Position numbers and translations under genes: made by a program. Below, piece by piece: positions 37,381 to 50,465 of a DNA stretch of 64,000 nucleotides. The stretch comes from Sipunculus nudus (Eukaryota; Annelida; Sipuncula; Golfingiida; Sipunculidae): contig CM049313.1 of the NCBI GenBank assembly GCA_026874595.1, positions 18,595,508 through 18,659,507 on the forward strand, given 5' to 3'. The notes under the pieces were generated by a model. It did no database searches and had not been told where the DNA came from. It saw only the letters and a list, made by a program, of their open reading frames with translations. The stretch's first letter is position 1, and every line of letters starts with the position of its first letter.

Positions 37381-40064
37381 TTCCCACATCATTGTCCTTA
37401 ACAACCCTGGAACCAGACTGAGACAGACAAATAGACTAATAAACTTATGTGACTGAACACACCAGACTGAGGTAAAATATAAACTAAAATAAACTAGTTT
37501 TATGCATGGGGAAAAAGCGCCCAACATATTTAATACTCCTAGTGGACTAATGGAATATATATGTCCTCTAGAACAGATATTAAAAACACTTTCTGCCTGT
37601 AGCGTTACAGTTTTACGCTAGTGTATCTTAACGATCTCTTTGTAACTTGCTCCTTTCAAGTATTAAAGTGTGGAGCCTCAACAAACCCCTATTAAACTAC
37701 TTAGAAATCCTTGGATGCGGGTTTATGCATATTCTTAACAATGGAACATTTTTGGCGTAGAAGGCCAACCAGGTAAGGATAAAATCATAGATTTAAAATA
37801 TCTTTCATCATTTCCAAAATTCTAAAAATAAGAATTATTGGTTTATATATGAAGTTGCCTCTGCACTGATCGATGCCAATGATTACGTCACAGGTCACGT
37901 GGTCGTAATCATCCTTCAAGCAGATGATTATCTTAATAACCCCACCATGTAGCCCTCAGTGTCCATCGTCAATGATAGCAATAACATGCTGTTCCCGCTC
38001 ATCCAGGAATGCCGGCGGTGGCTTGGTCACGGTGCGTGGACACTACGGTCATTCTCAGTGGCTGCCTGCGGTCATTTCTAATCATTCACTACCGGAAGTC
38101 GTGGGCGGGAGCTAAATTGAGACTGTTGGTGTGTCCCGTGAGTTTGGTTAATTATTAAATGGGGTACCTCAAAATATGAGTTCATTATTAATTACGGTAT
38201 TATGTTTCTGCATATCAGCGCCGTCTTTTGCCCATTCAATGAAATGCATACCCTGTGTGAGAGACGTTCACACTGGAAAATTCCTGCGAATATCTTTAAT
38301 ATAATAATATGTATCACAAGTTTTGGTTGAACTAAAGTATGATTCAAGCTAACGTTTAACATGAATTAAACATTTTGAAAAAAAAATGAATCGGTCAAGG
38401 TTTGAATACGTGATGGCTCTGATAATGCAAATGAGGTATTACCGTAATTAACAATAATTGTGTTTCAAATTACCCCACCACAGGTTAAAAGAACAAAAAC
38501 GAAAAGCGTAAGACAGCGGGTGATTATGTCAATTGTTCTTTAACTAATTATTACCCCCTAGGTTTTGTTTTCATCTGTGTTTGTTGCTTGGTTGAATCTT
38601 TCGTCGGTTGGTTTGTCTGTCTGTAAGCAGGATAACGCAAATTTGACTGAACCGACTCCCTCGATATAAGAACCCCGATATTTTTTTTGCAAAGGAATGG
38701 GGCACGGACCAGGGAAGTTTAAGTTTGTATTTTGGCGCTGATATGGATAAATTACGGATCAAGGAGGGTCGTTCCGCCCTTGCGGAGGTATGCGCATTAG
38801 TGAGCGCCATTTCCGTTAATAATATATTATGATGTTTGATTTGTGCTGAAAACAATCACAACATTTGTAAATAATTAAATAGAAACCTCAGAATATATCA
38901 AATAATATAATATGGTATATAAACATATATAGATAGCAGCGCAATTATAGTCCTCGTTTTGATTCTAATGTTCCCAGGTTTCTTCCTCAATGTTCTCGGC
39001 GTAACATTTAAAAAGGAAAAGGAGGCCCTAGTCTAAAAGAAGAAGCTGACAACCCAGGTTAATTCAAAACACGATTGGCAAGATTGTTCAGTTGTCAAAC
39101 ACGAACAAGGCGAACCGCAGTCGCAGCATGTGTCAAGTGCGATTGGAGTGGCAAGCGTTAAAAAGCAGGACTGCCAGAGAGGAGCGATGAAAACGCCATC
39201 GGCTCTTTCCTTTTTATGTCTGTGTTTCTCCTCGGGTTGACCGACGGGGTGCTCAATTATAAATACCTTGCTCCTTCCCTATCCCCCAGAACACCTCACA
39301 GGAACCGACTACGTCACAATCTCACCGCTCCCAATATTGTCCAAACAAGTGTGCTTGATGTTTATAAAATGTTGATCAACACACCATGCTTGGAGCATTC
39401 CAGCCGTATATACTGTATAATTTATCAGGATTAGTGTTGTTGTCTTTCCTTACTTATTATGTATAATATATGTGTTGATGATTGTAAAGGGAGTCCTAGT
39501 TATGCCAGCAATATCCCTAGGGCCATCAGCTGTCACATATTTTACCACTTCTGGGGAATGTTGACTTTAAATGAAATGTGCAGTGTGCCGTCCACATGGT
39601 GAAGATCACTTTAGCCGCTTCTTATTCTCAAATAATATTTGACCAACAATGCGTCTCGTGCCAGCCGGAATTCATACGGCAATCTGGATGGTTAATTGCA
39701 TTTAGATCTCAGAAATGGAAGCAGGCGGAAACCAGGGCGGACCGGACGAGTTTTTCATGCATAAAAGATGCCAAGTGTAAGAACTGGTCTTTGCTGTATC
39801 TCCGCTAATAGACGGGGATCTCAACAGCCAAATTAAATATGTATAAGCCTGCAGACCTCCCGTCAGTTCAATTGTCAGAGTAAATCACGTCGATGATTTG
39901 ATGTCATTGCATATGCTGAGATTCAAATCAAAGCATCTGTCATGTTTTCACCGTTATTATTTTTTTTTCATTTTCCACCAGAGAAATGAAATGTGGATAC
40001 GCAGAATTAAAATGATGACCAAATCCGTAATAATGATAAAACTGCACGCGGGTGGCAAAATCCC
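37381..40064. other. Presumed intron sequence, no gene recognised
   Basis: Several 60-95 codon open frames occur without domains. Nothing else is supported. Confidence 0.4.
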
Positions 40065-40935
40065 GAGGAATGGGTCCACTCCAACGCGGTTACCGCTGTG
40101 AAGCAAAACCCCAAGTAATGCTTACACTCTACCGCGGGTACAGCTGTTAGGCAACAGCACCTGTAATGACTATACTCCATTGCAGGTACAGCTGTGTGGC
40201 AACATCCCCAGTAATATTTAAATGCGTCCTTGGGTAAAGCTGTGTGGCAACATCCCTAGTAATGATTAAACGCCAACGTGGGTACAGCTGTGTGGCTACA
40301 CATCAGTAATGATTATACTCCATTGCGGATATAGCTGTGTGGCAACATCCCCTGTAACGGTTACACTTTACCGCGGATAAAGTTGTGAGGCAACATCCAC
40401 AGTAATGGTTACACGCCACCGCGGGTACAGCTGTGTGGCCACATTCCCAATAATAATTACACTTAACCGGGGATACAGCAGGGTGGCAACATCCCCAGTA
40501 ATGGTTACACGCCACCGCGGGTACAGCTGTGTGGCCACATTCCCAATAATAATTACACTTAACCGGGGATACAGCAGGGTGGCAACATCCCCAGTAATGG
40601 TTACACGCCACCGCGGGTACAGTTATGTGGCAACATCCCCAGTAATCATTTTATGCCACCGCGGGTACAGTTGTGTGGCAACACCCAAAGTAATGGTTAC
40701 ACGCCACCGCGGGTACAGCTGTGTGGCAACACCCGCAGTTATGATTACACTTCATTGCGGGTACAGCTGTGTGGCCACACTCCCAATAATGATTAAACTT
40801 AACCGGGGATACCGGAACCCCAGTAATGGTTACACGCCACCGCGGGTACAGTTGTGTGGCAACACCCGCAGTATGTCTACACTCTACCGCGGGTACAGTT
40901 GTAAGGGTACAGTTGTAACATTCTATGGCATACAG
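40065..40935 (+). repeat. 48-bp minisatellite array A (~18 units)
   Basis: Consensus GTAATGGTTACACGCCACCG then CGGGTACAGCTGTGTGGCAA and CATCCCCA. GTAATGG recurs at 40402, 40498 and 40594, two units apart each time. Because 48 is a multiple of three, a 190-codon frame with a 16-residue repeat (HRGYSCVATxPVMVTR) stays open. Units at both edges are more diverged. A gene is not implied. Confidence 0.9.
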
Positions 40936-41465
40936 GTATATGGTATACACGTAGCGATATTTACTTTCTATGGATAGTAGAGCTGTGTAGGAACACTGAT
41001 AGTAACTTTAGAACCGCAGGGGGAGTACTGCCGTATTTTGAAACCAATAGCATTGGCTACTCTATGGTGGGTACAACTGCGATTCATATTGTCCTCATGG
41101 AAACTAGTGTTACTGTTCATTGAGATTTTGACCTGTTTGGTGAGTCACGTAATCAAGATGCCTGGCTAGCTCACGTTTATGTATAATCTTGGTTGTGAGT
41201 GAAATAATACTGTAATAGTTCACTAGGTTTAACCTTTAAGTTTACAAAGATCAATTTGCTGACCTGTATGGTTATGGGGTTTGGAAGAAAGTCATGAGGC
41301 AAAGGAATAAAGAATATTAATGGTTCCTGGTGTCACTAGATAACACGAAAGCCATTCACTGCGTTTTGCCGGTGTGACCATTTATGATATTTTGTTGTTT
41401 TAACGTCAAACCCTACAGGGGTCAAATGTGACATATGTTTGTTTAACTAAATCAACTGTTTACGT
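40936..41465. other. Presumed intron sequence, no gene recognised
   Basis: No feature seen beyond decayed edges of the 48-bp array. Confidence 0.4.
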
Positions 41466-41560
41466 ACCTTTCAGGGTCGGATTTTGGGGGACGGGGGTGC
41501 CTACACCCCCTTTCCAACTTAAAAGAAATCTAGATGAAAAAAAACAGTTCTCGCTTAATG
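41466..41560. mobile_element. hAT-like terminal fragment
   Basis: CAGGGTCGGATTTTGGGGGA then GGGGGTGCCTACACCCCC resembles the CAGGGGCGGAT...CCCCC ends of invertebrate hAT MITEs. Only one end is visible. Confidence 0.3.
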
Positions 41561-41997
41561 CGATAAATACGTACTTCAGCCGACTTCTCAGAAGATGCCC
41601 CCTTCTTGTTATACTATATTATATACTTATATGTCTTATAAATCATGAACTTAATGTAAGTTTAATTACGACAGAATACGTGTATATTGGTGGGTTATTA
41701 CCTATCACATAGTAATTAACGATAAAGTTTTTTAGACTTTCGAGAAATATGTGCATAAACTACAGGTAGCCCAGAACAAAGCAACACATTTCCTTGCGGG
41801 TACAGGGAACATGTCGCACCAGACTTACAGCGCGTGTAAATGGCTTCCTGTATAGCAGAAATTACTTTCACGATCCAGGCAACCGTCCAGAAAACTTTGC
41901 CCTCTGCATCACCCGATCTCCAGCATCTTGGATGTATATACTATACCCACAGAGCCTTGCGATCATCTTCAGACCAGTGGTAGTCTTGAAAGCGTTC

Positions 41998-42383
41998 AAC
42001 AGGGGCGGATTCAGGGGTGGGGGGGCACAGGGGGGGCGCGCAACCCTTCTTTTGCCGCCTAAAAATCTAGGAAATAATACAGGCTTACCGCCATAAACAG
42101 GGGCGCACTTAGATAGGGTTTACGGGTGATTGCCTCCCCTTTTTCAAACCAATAAAAGACTTGGAAATACAATAATATACTCTTTATATGATTTTGTAAC
42201 TGGTGCCGTTTCCTTCATCGTGCTTATACATGCCAGGGTTATTATAGTCGCCAGCCTAGGTCTGGCGACTATAGGCTAATCGTCGTGTCTGTTTTTTATT
42301 AAGTCTATTCAATTTTCTTGGCACACTTGATCACCAAAGTAATAAGCCCCCACCCCCTTTATGTTCCTGTGTCCGCCCCAGAT
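41998..42383. mobile_element. hAT-like MITE with internal GC hairpin
   Basis: The left end CAGGGGCGGATTCAGG is mirrored by CCTGTGTCCGCCCCAG at the right. A second CAGGGGCGCACTTAG at about 42097 suggests a nested or double end. A 12-bp stem hairpin sits inside (42243-42273). I could not see a matching 8-bp target duplication. Confidence 0.45.
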
Positions 42384-43257
42384 AAAGCAACGCAGGATTT
42401 GGCGCATCTCAGAACATTTGGCGAAGAATACTGAATTATTTTTTTATAAGCAGGCGTATTTCGCATGCATCTTTAAGAAACGTATTAATTTTATAATTAA
42501 ACCGTGATTATTACGCAAAGTAAATGTTATACAGTGTTGTACTGACACAAACTAAGAATGTATTTTAATGTGCTCTTCGTATTTTTGGGTAATTTATTAG
42601 CATATAAAATTGATGCGTTTTGCGCTATACCGTTGTCACGCATCTCCCCTGTCGTCACACCTTGGTTTGCTTTGGCTTTTTAATTATTTCCACCGTGAAA
42701 GTGGTTTATTCATTTAATTGGAATGTTGTTATTGGTTAAGCGTTTCGTCCTTGTGTTCCTGTCAGAACGTAAATAGGCCAAGGTGATGACTTGGTCATGC
42801 CAGCATCCCCTGTACAGTCAGCGTGACGGGCCGGGCCCAGACAGTCCGGGACAGCTGCTAGTCCAAATCGATCACAGGAATGTATTAGAATTCAGTAGCT
42901 GGCGTGGTAATGACATAGTCTTGGTCAGATGGCTGGGTTTCATCTCGTACTTGGCAGGACCAGTGGTTACAATCACAACTGAGGTCTTGGACCATTTGTC
43001 CACTTTGCTTGTTTATGGTGTATTATCCAAGACGGGTCCAGCTGGCGGACAGGATTCCCGCATCCGCAGTATATGGAAATTCCCAAAGACAAATTGCGCT
43101 CTTGGTAATGCAATATAAAATTACTTATATTCTCCTGTGTCATCTCTCTCACATTTACATTGGACACTCAGATTTGACTTTGGGTATAGAGTAGTGATTT
43201 TCTGTTCAGACTCTGACAGATTTCTTTGACCAGGGAATGTGTAAAAACTATACCGGT
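42384..43257. other. Presumed intron sequence, no gene recognised
   Basis: Open frame 42783-43118 (111 codons, plus) begins in the GC-richer half but shows no domain. Confidence 0.4.
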
Positions 43258-43535
43258 ACAACAAGAGCTGCGCGATGTATGTGAACCAAGAGCTGAGCGA
43301 TATATGGATAACCAGAGCTGAGCGATATAAGGGTATCCATAGCTGAGCTATGTATAGGTATCCAGAGCTGGGCGATGTATGGGTATACAGAGCTTCGATG
43401 TATGGCTATCAAGAGTTAAGCGATGTACGGCCAGTATCCAGAGCTGAGCGATATATGGGTATGAAGAGCTGAGCGATATATGGGTATACAGAGCCGAGCG
43501 ATATATGGGTATCCAGAGATGAGTGATGTATGCCG
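43258..43535 (+). repeat. 25-bp minisatellite (~11 units)
   Basis: Consensus CAGAGCTGAGCGATATATGG plus GTATC. AGAGC occurs at 43465 and 43490, one period apart. Edge units are diverged. Confidence 0.9.
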
Positions 43536-44247
43536 GGTATCGTAATGTATTCCGATAAGTTAGCTTAGGTTATTGACCATGAGCGGTATAAGAACACCGG
43601 TACTTTTCTTTTTCAAGAATTTCGTTGTACTTAATCTCACGATGTGTTTATTATATTTGTTCCTGTAAATGGCGGACAATAAACGATTTTCATGAGCACG
43701 CGCACTACGACGATTATCTGGTCTATTCGGGTCAGTCCAACCAAGTGTTCTACGAAAGCATGTTCCTGTTTATTGCAAATATTTTTTTAAAAGGAACACG
43801 GAGTATTCGCTAATGTTGCTCTTTGTACTCTCGCCTCCATCCCTTCAAAAACTCGCAAGGGAATCGTAGAAAATGGACTTTTTTACATATATACATGTAA
43901 AAAATCGAACAAATATTTGTATTCATCTTGGAACTAAACAATGTTGTACTTTTTGTCTTAATCGATATATTTCCGAATAAAATTACTTCAACAATTTTTA
44001 TTAACCATTATCTGTTGAACAATTCATTGTTATTGCCCTCCTGTAAGAAGTAAGGGTATCCCCCCCCCCCATTTTTCGGCAAGGAGGGGATGATAATGTA
44101 ATCAGAGTGCAAGATTTATTTACTAAAAATAAATTATACATCAATAATAAGAGAGACTTTTGTTACATATCTGCCTTTCTATTTAAACACATTTCTTATA
44201 TTATACTTTGATGTAATATCTCAAATATATTAAGGTTCGCACGCCTT
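43536..44247. other. Presumed intron sequence, no gene recognised
   Basis: AT-rich with a C-run at 44061-44070. Confidence 0.45.
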
Positions 44248-44256
44248 ATATATATA

Positions 44257-44322
<66 letters not shown>
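44248..44322. repeat. (TA)n microsatellite
   Basis: TA run of about 75 bases with one TT/AT slip. A C-run follows at about 44380. Confidence 0.9.
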
Positions 44323-44324
<2 letters not shown>

Positions 44325-46954
44325 TATATTTTCGTATAGGTTTACCAAAAAAGTTTCTCGAATCTATCCCTATGAGTCACCCCCCCCCCCCCCACTTTTG
44401 AAGAATAATTGATGCCACTATTTGCTAGCTCCTAAACTACCTACTTAACAATTTAATGACCACTTGCAGCAAGTTATTTGAATAGAAAAACGGTAATGGG
44501 CATTATTTTTCCCTTATAATTTGACCCATTCAGATGATATTAGCATTTTACTCGGTTTAAGAAAAATAAATGGGTGTCTGTGTGACATGTTTCACTGCGT
44601 TTGAAATGTGGACTGTCAGTGCTATATCGAATGTTTTAAACCAATCATGTTTTCCTTTTTTTACCTTGCCTAGCCGTAATTACACGACTTTGTAGACACT
44701 GATACTGGATTTGATAATTCCTACGTAGACTCCCTTTTGTTGGAGGAAAAAATGCCGCAAACTCATGCCATATTAACATTTACTGTTTTAAATGTGTTTC
44801 TCTTACCATCTTCGTTGCCACAAACGGAAATTATATAGTATAACTTTCCTACTTATTTAGTCTTTATGGTGACTTAAGCACAAAACAATTACAATGTAAA
44901 TAGCCTCGCGTAAATGACTTTATTGTTTTCAATCAGAAGCCCTTGTTGATAATATGGTGTCTGGTTAACATAAAAAAAAGTTGCTAGGGATAACACCGTT
45001 TTATGATCACCCAAGATGCTACTGTCACAGTTCGGCAAATCACGCATCCATTTCTGAAATCAGAATGTATTTTGTCAGGGTTCCCATAGGGATCAATTAT
45101 GTAAACATTCTGACAGTTAATAATATGGATTTTTTTCTTCGGAGTGGAGAGTTAGTTTGCTCATGCACCCACAGGGATCAAGCGTTAAACTCATTTCCGA
45201 CCGAGCTTCTCCACTTAGGGATGCGGTTTCGATAATAATCTGGTATTCCGGGGGGAACGATGCGAGGTCTAATGCTCCGCTTATAAGAGAATATTAGTGA
45301 GGTACATTAGAATGACTGTTGATGCAAGTTCAGTAAGATGTAACTAGAGTCTGTGACCTCTGTAACAGCAGGTATACGATCAGTGAGATATCATTGGAGT
45401 CCAAGTCTGAGTCCAGGACCCTCGAGTCCCAGTCAGAGTCCGAGTGCTGGAATCTGTTATTTCGACAAGTCATTATATTATTAGCATTTGTTGCTTTGGT
45501 TTAATTAGGGTCACCTCTGTAGGCATAAGGCTTAAAAATGTTAATTTGCATTTTTTTCAGAAATCAGTCAGGAAATGCGACTTTTTTTTACCTTTTCATA
45601 ACAATTTTTTTAAAAGAATTTCATATGATCAGAGTACAAAATGATTATAATAAGAGAGATGTTTTGCTAAACAGGAAAAAGAACATCATAACAAAACGAA
45701 ATGTAATATAAATCTTCTCGACAGAAAATATCCAAACAGCTAGAGCCGAAATTTCTACCTAAAATTAAATAAAAAATTATGCGGGGTGAGGGTCCGAATT
45801 GACGTAAGTTACCTAAGAAACTATACCTTTTCGGCCTATAATCGTCAGTGAGACGGTGAGAATTTTAGCTTAAGTTTCATATGAAGGATTTAACGTTCTT
45901 TTCAAGATATCTGCGTTCTGTATTTAGACGTAGTTATTTAGAATATCTATCACATGGCAACGTGGTACGGTTTCTAGTTTTTTATGGCAAATCTATTGAG
46001 AATATGGTTATGATGGAGCTATAAAATGATTCAAGTTGATGTTAGCAGTAAAAGACTTCATGTAATGTAATATAAGGAATGTCTTTGAACTGATATTTCT
46101 CACAGGGCAATTCTGATTGCTTCAAATCCAAAGCAATCAGCACATCAGAGATATTGAATTCATACTCTGATCTCAGTTGATATTTTCTTCTAAAACCAAC
46201 GGTTATATGTGCTTTATTTGCGGGCCAGCCCGCTGCAGCACTGCGATATTCAGTAATTGATGCTTGTCCCAAAGTCAGAGATGTCTCAGCCCGTTGTGAT
46301 TGTACTTAATTGACTTCAAGTGCGACCGAGTTAAGTTTTAATCCCCTCGGCAAGGATACATAATTGAATGCCGTATCCAGGGACACAAACAAGCAAACTT
46401 GGATTCTAACAGAGGGCCAGTGATATTAACCTTTGGTAGAGATATCCCACACAAACTCACGGCTGGCATTTTTTATTACACGATGCAGCGAATCATAATC
46501 CTAGATTTTTCATTAAGATAGACTGGTGTAACAAGATTTTTCACTTCAGCAATCTTTCGTTAACATTGGATGGTAACCTTGATGATACACTGTTCAGTAA
46601 TAACTGCAACCTTCCAATCTTTATTAATTTGGAGCTGATTGATCATGTATGATCATTCGGACCAATAATTTCAAATATTCAATACTAAGTATTTTTTTAA
46701 TGCCGGCTTTTTCCTTATCTCTTTGTCTTTTTGGTCGCCCGATTTTTACAAGACAAGGTCATTATGTATTTCTGATTATTTCGACATGGTTGTCGAATAC
46801 GTCATTCCAGTAGATATAATTACATTGAAATGAGTCAACTGATCCGAAGAAATTATTCCTGAATAATATCTAATATAAGCAGGGGCAGTGTGTATTAGCA
46901 TTAAAATTCATAAATTAATAAGTATATAATATCTTTACCCCATTAAATGTTTTA
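44323..46954. other. Presumed intron sequence; one GAGTCC block
   Basis: GGAGTCCAAGTC, CTCGAGTCC and CAGAGTCCGAGT at 45390-45455 are the same hexamer repeat as at 36.7/37.3 kb. Nothing else is recognised. Confidence 0.45.
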
Positions 46955-49900
46955 GACTTTCTGCCCTATTTTACCGCTGCTAAATGTTGTCTGTTTTAAG
47001 TTTTCATCATTCATAGAGCCATACTATCAGTATTTTACCGCCACCCTTTTGTGTATGTTTGCTGTGTATTCTTTAGGCTTTAGATCGTATTTTACCACCA
47101 CCCTGTTGTGTGTATTCGGACTTTCTGTGGTATTTTACCGCCACCCTGCTGTGTATGTTTCAGGCTTTATTTGGTATTTTACCGCCACCCCGCTGTGTAT
47201 GTTTCAGGCTTTATTTGGTATTTTACCGCCACCCTGCTGAGTATGTTTCAGGCTTTATTTGGTATTTTACCGCCACCCTGCTGAGTATGTTTCAGGCTTT
47301 ATTTGGTATTTTACCGCCACCCTGCTGAGTATGTTTCAGGCTTTATTTGGTAATTAACCGCCACCCTGCTGAATATGTTTCAGGCTTTTTTTTAGTGTTG
47401 TACCGCCACCCTGCTGTGTATGTTTCAGGCCTTTCTTTGTTTTTTTTTTATCGCCACCCTGCTGTGTATGTTTCAGGCTTTCTTTTGTATTTTACCGCCA
47501 CCCTGCTGAGTATGTTTCAGGCTTTATTTGGTAATTAACCGCCACCCTGCTGAATATGTTTCAGGCTTTTTTTTAGTGTTGTACCGCCACCCTGCTGTGT
47601 ATGTTTCAGGCTCTCTTTGTTTTTTTTTTATCGCCACCCTGCTGTGTATGTTTCAGGCTTTCTTTTGTATTTTACCGCCACCCTGCAGTGTATGTTTCAG
47701 GCTTTATTTGGTATTTTACCGCCATCCTGCTGAATATGTTTCAGGCTTTTTTTTAGTGTTGTACCGCCACCCTGCTGTGTATGTTTCAGGCTCTCTTTGT
47801 TTTTTTTTATCGCCACCCTGCTGTGGTTGTTTCCGGCTTTCTATCGTATTTTACCGCCAACCTGCTGTGTATGTTTCAGGCTCTCTTTGTTTTTTTATCG
47901 CCACCCTGCTGTGTGTATTTCAGGCTTTCTTTGGTATTTTACCGCCACCCTGCTGTGGTTGTTTCCGGCCTATCGTATTTTACCGCCAACCTGCTGTGTA
48001 TGTTTCAGGTTTTCTATCGTATTTTACCGCCAACCTGCTGTGTATGTTTCAGGCTCTCTTTGTTTTTTTTATCGCCACCCTGCTGTGTATGTTTCAGGCT
48101 TTCTTTGGTATTTTACCGCCACCCTGCTGTGTATGTTTCAGGCTTTCTATCGTATTTTACCGCCAACCTGCTGTGTATGTTTCAGGTTTTCTATTGTATT
48201 TTACCGCCACCCTGCTGTGTATGTTTCAAGCTTTATTTGGTATTTTACCGCCACCCTGCTGAATATGTTTCAGGCTTCTTTTTAGTGTTGTACCGCCACC
48301 CTGCTGTGTATGTTTCAGGCTCTCTTTGTTTTTTTTTTTATCGCCACCCTGCTGTGGTTGTTTCCGGCTTTCTATCGTATTTTACCGCCAACCTGCTGTG
48401 TATGTTTCAGGTTTTCTATTGTATTTTACCGCCAACCTGCTGTGTATGTTTCAGGCTCTCTTTGTTTTTTTATTGCCACCCTGCTGTGTATGTTTCAGGC
48501 TCTCTTTGTTTTTTTATCGCCACCCTGCTGTGTATGTTTCAGGCTTTCTTAGGTATTTTACTGCCAACCTGCTGTGGTCGTTTCTGGCTTTCTATCGTAT
48601 TTTACCGCCAACCTGCTGTGTATGTTTCAGGCTCTCTTTGTTTTTTTATCGCCACCCTGCTGTGTATGTTTCAGGCTTTCTTTGGTATTTTACCGCCACC
48701 CTGCTGAATATGTTTCAGGCTTTTTTTAAGTGTTGTACCGCCACCCTACTGTGTATGTTTCAGGCTCTCTTTGTTTTTTTATTGCCACCCTGCTGTGTAT
48801 GTTTCAGGCTCTCTTTGTCTTTTTATCGCCACCCTGCTGTGTATGTTTCAGGCTTTCTTTGGTATTTTACCGCCAACCTGCTGTGGTTGTTTCCGGCTTT
48901 CTATCGTATTTTACCGCCAACCTGCTGTGTATGTTTCAGGCTCTCTTTGTTTTTTTATCGCCACCCTGCTGTGTATGTTTCAGGCTTTCTTTGGTATTTT
49001 ACCGCCACCCTGCTGTCTATGTTTCAGGCTTTATTTGGTATTTTACCGCCACCCTGCTGAATATGTTTCAGGCTTTCTTTGGTATTTTACCGCCAACCTG
49101 CTGTGGTCGTTTCTGGCTTTCTATCGTATTTTACCGCCAACCTGCTGTGTATGTTTCAGGCTCTCTTTGTTTTTTTATCGCCACCCTGCTGTGTATGTTT
49201 CAGGCTTTCTTTGGTATTTTACCGCCACCCTGCTGAATATGTTTCAGGCTTTTTTTAAGTGTTGTACCGCCACCCTACTGTGTATGTTTCAGGCTCTCTT
49301 TGTTTTTTTATTGCCACCCTGCTGTGTATGTTTCAGGCTCTCTTTGTTTTTTTATCGCCACCCTGCTGTGTATGTTTCAGGCTTTCTTTGGTATTTTACC
49401 GCCAACATGCTGTGGTTGTTTCCGGCTTTCTATCGTATTTTACCGCCAACCTGCTGTGTATGTTTCAGGCTCTCTTTGTTTTTTTATCGCCACCCTGCTA
49501 TGTATGTTTCAGGCTTTCTTTGGTATTTTACCGCCACCCTGCTGTGGTTGTTTCCGGCTTTCTATTGTATTTTACCGCCAACCTGCTGTGTATGTTTCAG
49601 GTTTTCTATTGTATTTTACCGCCAACCTGCTATGTATGTTTCAGGTTTTCTATCGTATTTTACCGCCACCCTGCTGTGTATGTTTCAGGCTCTCTTTGTT
49701 TTTTTATCGCCACCCTGCTGTGTATGTTTCAGGCTTTCTTTGGTATTTTACCGCCACCCTGCTTTGTATGTTTCTGGCTTTATTTTGTATTTTACCGCCA
49801 TCCTGCTGAATATGTTTCAGGCTTTTTTTAAGTGTTGTACCGCCACCCTGCTGTGTATGTTTCAGGCTCTCTTTGTTTTTTTATTGCCACCCTGCTGTGT

Positions 49901-50465
49901 ATGTTTCAGGCTCTCTTTGTTTTTTTATCGCCACCCTGCTGTGTATGTTTCAGGCTTTCTTTGGTATTTTACCGCCAACCTGCTGTGGTTGTTTCCGGCT
50001 TTCTATCGTATTTTACCGCCAACCTGCTGTGTATGTTTCAGGCTCTCTTTGTTTTTTTATCGCCACCCTGCTATGTATGTTTCAGGCTTTCTTTGGTATT
50101 TTACCGCCACCCTGCTGTGGTTGTTTCCGGCTTTCTATCGTATTTTACCGCCAACCTGCTGTGTATGTTTCAGGTTTTCTATTGTATTTTACCGCCAACC
50201 TGCTGTGTATGTTTCAGGTTTTCTATCGTATTTTACCGCCACCCTGCTGTGTATGTTCTAGGTTTTCTGTCGTATTTTCCCGCCACCCTGCCGTGCACGC
50301 TGTAGGTCTTCCAGCTTATGTTAACGTCACGCTCCGACCTGTTTCAGGCTATTTATCGTATTTTACTGCCTCCCTTCTGTGTTTATGTTAAACTTTTACA
50401 CGGTATTTCCTTCACCATCCTGTTTCAAATGTTTAGCGTTTATTTTTTTTTAACCACCTCCCTGC
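46955..50465 (+). repeat. 44-bp minisatellite array (~3.4 kb, about 75-80 units)
   Basis: Consensus TTTTACCGCCACCCTGCTGT then GTATGTTTCAGGCTTTCTTT and GGTA. Variants include TTTTTTTTATCGCC, CTGTGGTTGTTTCCGG and CTGAATATG. Edges (46955-47100 and 50280-50465) are diverged, the middle is homogeneous. Larger blocks repeat: the same variant order restarts at about 48771, 49300 and 49873 (529 and 573 bases, i.e. 12 and 13 units). The array is stop-poor in all plus frames, so open frames up to 496 codons overlap; they are artefacts. Confidence 0.95.

Noticed and set aside
40065-40935. CRISPR-like array
   Set aside because: Direct tandem repeats without unique spacers in animal DNA; a minisatellite explains it.
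47528-50391. Many overlapping plus-strand open frames of 150-496 codons with Cys- and Phe-rich repeats
   Set aside because: They arise because the 44-bp unit is stop-poor in all plus frames. The frames overlap one another and shift with each unit, and there is no start context or domain.
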